This document shows, in pieces, positions 60,873-64,000 of a stretch of 64,000 bases of DNA. Under the pieces are notes generated by a model, which had not been told where the DNA came from, searched no databases, and saw only the letters and a list, made by a program, of their open reading frames with translations. The translations under genes were made by a program, and so were the position numbers. This DNA comes from 20CM-2-55-15 sp964633285 (GTDB lineage: Bacteria; Acidobacteriota; Terriglobia; 20CM-2-55-15). The first letter of the stretch is position 1. Each line of letters opens with the position of its first letter. The stretch spans positions 23,375-87,374 of the forward strand of contig CAZWGA010000020.1 in NCBI GenBank assembly GCA_964633285.1, read 5' to 3'.

Positions 60873-63107
60873 CTACATTTTGGGCCGGTGATTTAATTCT
60901 TCCTGAATGTCCGATATCACGGAATGCTCGTCCGGGGAATGGAGTTCGCGATTCATGCGCTGGAGAGCGACGCCGACGACATCGCGATGATGGAGTTTGG
61001 AACCGAACTTATCGCTCAATTCCAGCCAGAGCTCATGAACCAGATCGACGTCTTCCGGCCAGAGACGCGGAGGATGAGGCCCGAGGTTCACAAAAATGGA
61101 AGGGCGGTCCGGCGAAATGATTTCGAGAGAAAACGCATGCCGCGGTTCGGGCAAGCGCTCCCAGGCGGCGCCGATCCGGCGCGCCAGTTCCTCGGAATCC
61201 ATCCTCGCGGACACTCCGCTGACAAGCCGCGACGCTTTAATCGTGGATGCCGCCTGGACCATTGCATCGAAAGGATTCACGCCTGGAACCGTCAGCAGCT
61301 CGACGGGCTTTCCTTCCTTTTCCGCAAGCGACACGACGCGTGAAAAGAGTTCGCGTTCGTATTCGCTGAAAAGCTGATTCTCGTTCAAAGCGTATTCACC
61401 GGTCCCGGCCGTCGACACGCCTCGAATGGTCATGACCACAACGTCATGTTTGCGAATGTTGGTTTTCTGCAGAACCGATCTCAGATGTTCCATCCGGTTG
61501 TAGTCGCGAACGGCGATGAGGATGCAGCCGGGCCGCACGTGAATCGACTCAGTGGAGATCTCGGGCCGCATGTCCAGATTGAACTGCTCGAGCACCACCT
61601 GCTTCTTCTTTGCGCCTCTTCGTTCGGAAATCGTGAAAATAATAAAGAGAATGATCGTGAACGAGACTCCCGAAAGCGTTGCAACCTTCTTGGAAAACAG
61701 ATTGGCGACCGCCACAAAAAACAGAATCAACGTTGTCATCATCAGGCCCAGCGGAATTTCGCGCTGGCCGATCCTGATGTTGAAGGGGGTCTTGTATTCC
61801 TGATCGTGGCGTTGGTAGCGGAGCACCAGTACGCTCAGGGCTTTCAGAAAGAAGCTCCACACAATGCCGAAGGCGTAGGCTTCACCGAGGATGTAGGTCT
61901 GGCCGCGGCTGAGCGCCACGGTGATCAACTGAAGGATCGTGATCAGGTTGATGATGCGATACGTCGTGCCGAATCGCCGGTGCGGCTTCTGGAACCAGGG
62001 ATCCAGCACGCCATCTTCAGCGACGCGATTCATCACGCCGTTCGCTCCGATGATCGATGTATTCACCGCGCCGGACAAAATGAGCACCCCAACGATAACC
62101 ACGAAGATGTGGAATGCGAGCCGCAGCAACTCCGGTCCCACAAGGTGCATCGACAAACCTCCGAGGAGATTCTCGGAGTAGCTCTTCCTTACGGCGTCCG
62201 GAATGATCATCGATGCGAAAAGAATGATGCCACCCGTGGAGATCAGCGCGTAGGTGCACACGATGTTCCCCGTAAGTTTGAGGCTCTTCAGCTTCGGATG
62301 CTCGATCTCGCGGTAAACCTGCGCCAGGGTTTCAAATCCGCTCATCGACAAGACCGAATGACCGAACGCAATGATGATCGCGACGACCGGAATCGTCGGC
62401 CATATTGTCCCCTTGAACCAACCCAGGCCGTCATCGCTGAACGCCATATGTGAGGGCGTCGGAGGCGGAGGAACCTGCGCCGGCTTGCGCATCAATAGAG
62501 TCAGTGAGCACCACACCAGAAAAATGACGACCATCACGGTCGTCACCTGCATGATCCGCAGCGCCTTGGTGCTCGACTCGTGCAGACCTTTGATGTTGTA
62601 CCACCAGAAATACACGGTCACGAGCAACGCAAAGAAAACCGCAAATTGCTCCGGCGACAACCGGAATTCAAAATGCAGAAGTTCGCTGGCTTCGTTGACC
62701 AGACGTCCGAGATACTGCCCGGCGCTGACGCTGCTGATGGGTCCCGTCAGGACATAGTCGAAAAGAAGCGCTGAGACGGAAAGTCTCGCGATGAACGGCC
62801 CCATCGCGTCACGCACCACCACGTACACGCCGCCACGAACGAACATGCTGCTGCTTTCCATGTAGATGGAGCGCACGGCAAAACTGAACAACATGACGGC
62901 GACAATGAACCACGGCGCTGTCGGCCCAATCGCCTGCTCAACGATGCCGCCAACGTAGTAGACGCTGGAACCGAGGTCATTCAAAACGATGGCAGCGGCA
63001 CGCCAAAAGGAAATGAAGGCCACCATGACGAGGCTTGCAACCACAACCTTGGTTGCACCACCGGCCGGACTGGAGCGTTGTTCAGATGCGGGAGCTTTAA
63101 TATTCAC
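60873..63107 (-). CDS. APC-family permease with C-terminal cytosolic domain
   Basis: The 744-residue protein has about twelve membrane helices (WRAAAIVLNDLGSSVYYVGG, YVLTGPISSVSAGQYLGRLV, AFGHSVLSMSGFETLAQVYR, then GAVNTSIIGANGVMNR) in the APC fold. A soluble C-terminal domain (about 530-744) with SIHVRPGCILIAVRDYNRM and VVMTIRGVSTA resembles a universal-stress-protein-like fold. Substrate is probably an amino acid or a similar cation, but is not known. It is divergent from a close paralogue at 63226. Confidence 0.93.
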   Translation of the reverse strand: MNIKAPASEQRSSPAGGATKVVVASLVMVAFISFWRAAAIVLNDLGSSVYYVGGIVEQAIGPTAPWFIVAVMLFSFAVRSIYMESSSMFVRGGVYVVVRDAMGPFIARLSVSALLFDYVLTGPISSVSAGQYLGRLVNEASELLHFEFRLSPEQFAVFFALLVTVYFWWYNIKGLHESSTKALRIMQVTTVMVVIFLVWCSLTLLMRKPAQVPPPPTPSHMAFSDDGLGWFKGTIWPTIPVVAIIIAFGHSVLSMSGFETLAQVYREIEHPKLKSLKLTGNIVCTYALISTGGIILFASMIIPDAVRKSYSENLLGGLSMHLVGPELLRLAFHIFVVIVGVLILSGAVNTSIIGANGVMNRVAEDGVLDPWFQKPHRRFGTTYRIINLITILQLITVALSRGQTYILGEAYAFGIVWSFFLKALSVLVLRYQRHDQEYKTPFNIRIGQREIPLGLMMTTLILFFVAVANLFSKKVATLSGVSFTIILFIIFTISERRGAKKKQVVLEQFNLDMRPEISTESIHVRPGCILIAVRDYNRMEHLRSVLQKTNIRKHDVVVMTIRGVSTAGTGEYALNENQLFSEYERELFSRVVSLAEKEGKPVELLTVPGVNPFDAMVQAASTIKASRLVSGVSARMDSEELARRIGAAWERLPEPRHAFSLEIISPDRPSIFVNLGPHPPRLWPEDVDLVHELWLELSDKFGSKLHHRDVVGVALQRMNRELHSPDEHSVISDIQEELNHRPKM

Positions 63108-63225
63108 AGTAGCGGCGAACGCCCAAAACCACCACGTTAAGCGGCCAGTACTAAAGAAGTCATAAATACTGTCTCAATATTTTATAAACTATGTTCCTGC
63201 CTCCGGCTGGCCGGGAACGGGCCGC

Positions 63226-64000
63226 CATGCAGCAGGAAAGGAAAACTTCGTTGTCGAGTCACGAACGATCGAGTACCGCCGCCCGAGTCGTTGTTGCGAG
63301 CACGGTCATGCTTTCGTTCATTTCGTTCTGGCGTGGCGCCGCGATTGTACTGAGTGATCTTGCATCGTCAGCGTTCTACGCGGGAGGCATTGCGGAAGAA
63401 GCCATCGGCCGCAGCGCTCCCTGGTTCGTGCTTGGCGTCATGTTGTTCAGCTTTGCCGTGCGATCGGTCTACATGGAAAGCTGCAGCATGTATGTCCGCG
63501 GCGGCGTTTACGTCGTTGTTCGCGATGCCATGGGACCGTTCCTCGCGCGGCTTTCAGTTTCCGCGCTGATCTTTGATTACATCCTGACCGGTCCGATCAG
63601 CGCGGTGAGCGCAGGACAATATCTCGGCCGGCTGATCAACGAAATCTCGCAAATGCTCAACATTGGGATGTCGGTTCCTCCCCATTTGTTCGCCCCGGCC
63701 TTTGCTCTGGTTGCGACGGCGTATTTCTGGTGGAGCAACATCAAGGGCATTCACGAATCGAGCAGCAAAGCGCTTCGCATCATGCAAATCACCACGGTGA
63801 TGGTTGCAATGTTTCTTGTATGGTGCACATTGACGCTATTGATTCGTGGACCGGCCCAGATTCCTCCGGCCCCGGTACCTGCCAATCTCACATTTGGCGA
63901 GACCGATCTGGGATGGCTGGCAGGCACCAGCTGGATTCCGATTTGCGCGGTTGGCGTGATAGTTGGGGTGGGCCATTCGTTGCTTCCGTTCATCGGCTTT
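63226..64000 (+). CDS. APC-family permease, paralogue of the preceding gene (3' end outside window)
   Basis: The translation from the ATG at 63226 runs open to the window edge (258 codons). It matches the permease at 60873-63107 over nearly its whole visible length (SFISFWRGAAIVLSDLASSA, MESCSMYVRGGVYVVVRDAM, FDYILTGPISAVSAGQYLGR, KALRIMQITTVMVAMFLVWC). The 118-bp gap between the two starts holds the promoters. GGGAACGGG lies before the ATG. Confidence 0.92.

Noticed and set aside
61446..62453. Plus-strand frame (335 codons) opposite the APC permease
   Set aside because: The other strand has a full permease with clear helices; this frame is charged and unlike any family.

Overview
This 64 kb window reads as a chromosome segment from a soil-type Acidobacteriota (Solibacter/Vicinamibacteria-like), probably from a metagenome. 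The markers are two TonB-dependent receptors with an N-terminal carboxypeptidase-regulatory domain (Oar type), a duplicated TIGR03435-type protein, an ADOP-type ABC permease, a DUF5916 outer-membrane protein, many secreted beta-propeller or heme proteins, and bacillithiol genes. Coding density is high, gaps are mostly under 250 bp, and I see no rRNA, tRNA, CRISPR array, IS element or prophage.

Layout. 1-7.2 kb: a TonB receptor cut by the left edge, the TIGR03435 protein, and a two-gene unit of a double-subtilisin protease (with a seven-copy DQSTSSFL repeat) and a zinc-finger protein. 7.3-13.8 kb: a DUF1810 protein, a secreted acidobacterial protein, an arylsulfotransferase-like propeller, and an operon of redoxin, heme c/copper-monooxygenase-like protein and membrane protein. 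14-19.6 kb: a second TonB receptor, a lipoprotein, a lone nucleotidyltransferase and a single-ring AAA+ ATPase. 19.8-32 kb: fourteen tightly packed minus-strand genes: HTH regulator, pilMNOPQ, roadblock protein, accB, accC, thiE, a KHE1-like membrane protein, a DapA-family aldolase, bshC and bshA. This joins type IV pilus assembly, fatty-acid precursor supply, thiamine synthesis and low-molecular-weight thiol synthesis in one probable transcription unit. 32-41 kb: htpG, a small HTH protein, pruA, DUF5916, pncB-pncA (NAD salvage) and a universal stress protein. 41-48 kb: an OmpA-family protein, a truncated cyclase, and a module of membrane protein, ECF sigma factor, anti-sigma factor and ADOP permease. 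48-49 kb: a rhodanese-like gene with an in-frame TGA at its catalytic cysteine, a MazEF-type toxin-antitoxin pair and a small membrane protein. 49-56 kb: two aldehyde dehydrogenases, a saccharopine-dehydrogenase-like oxidoreductase and a MASE1 hybrid histidine kinase in one unit. 56-64 kb: an NHL propeller, a sugar isomerase-like TIM barrel, a heme/propeller protein, a membrane hydrolase-like protein and two divergent APC permease paralogues.

The most notable signal is the rhodanese gene. TGA stands exactly where the catalytic Cys codon of the CxxGxR loop belongs, the frame stays open and rhodanese-like to a normal end, and a SECIS-like hairpin follows the TGA. This makes it a candidate selenocysteine-containing rhodanese. 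Other signals are the perfectly conserved protein repeat inside a protease active-site region and a dispersed set of long intergenic palindromes.
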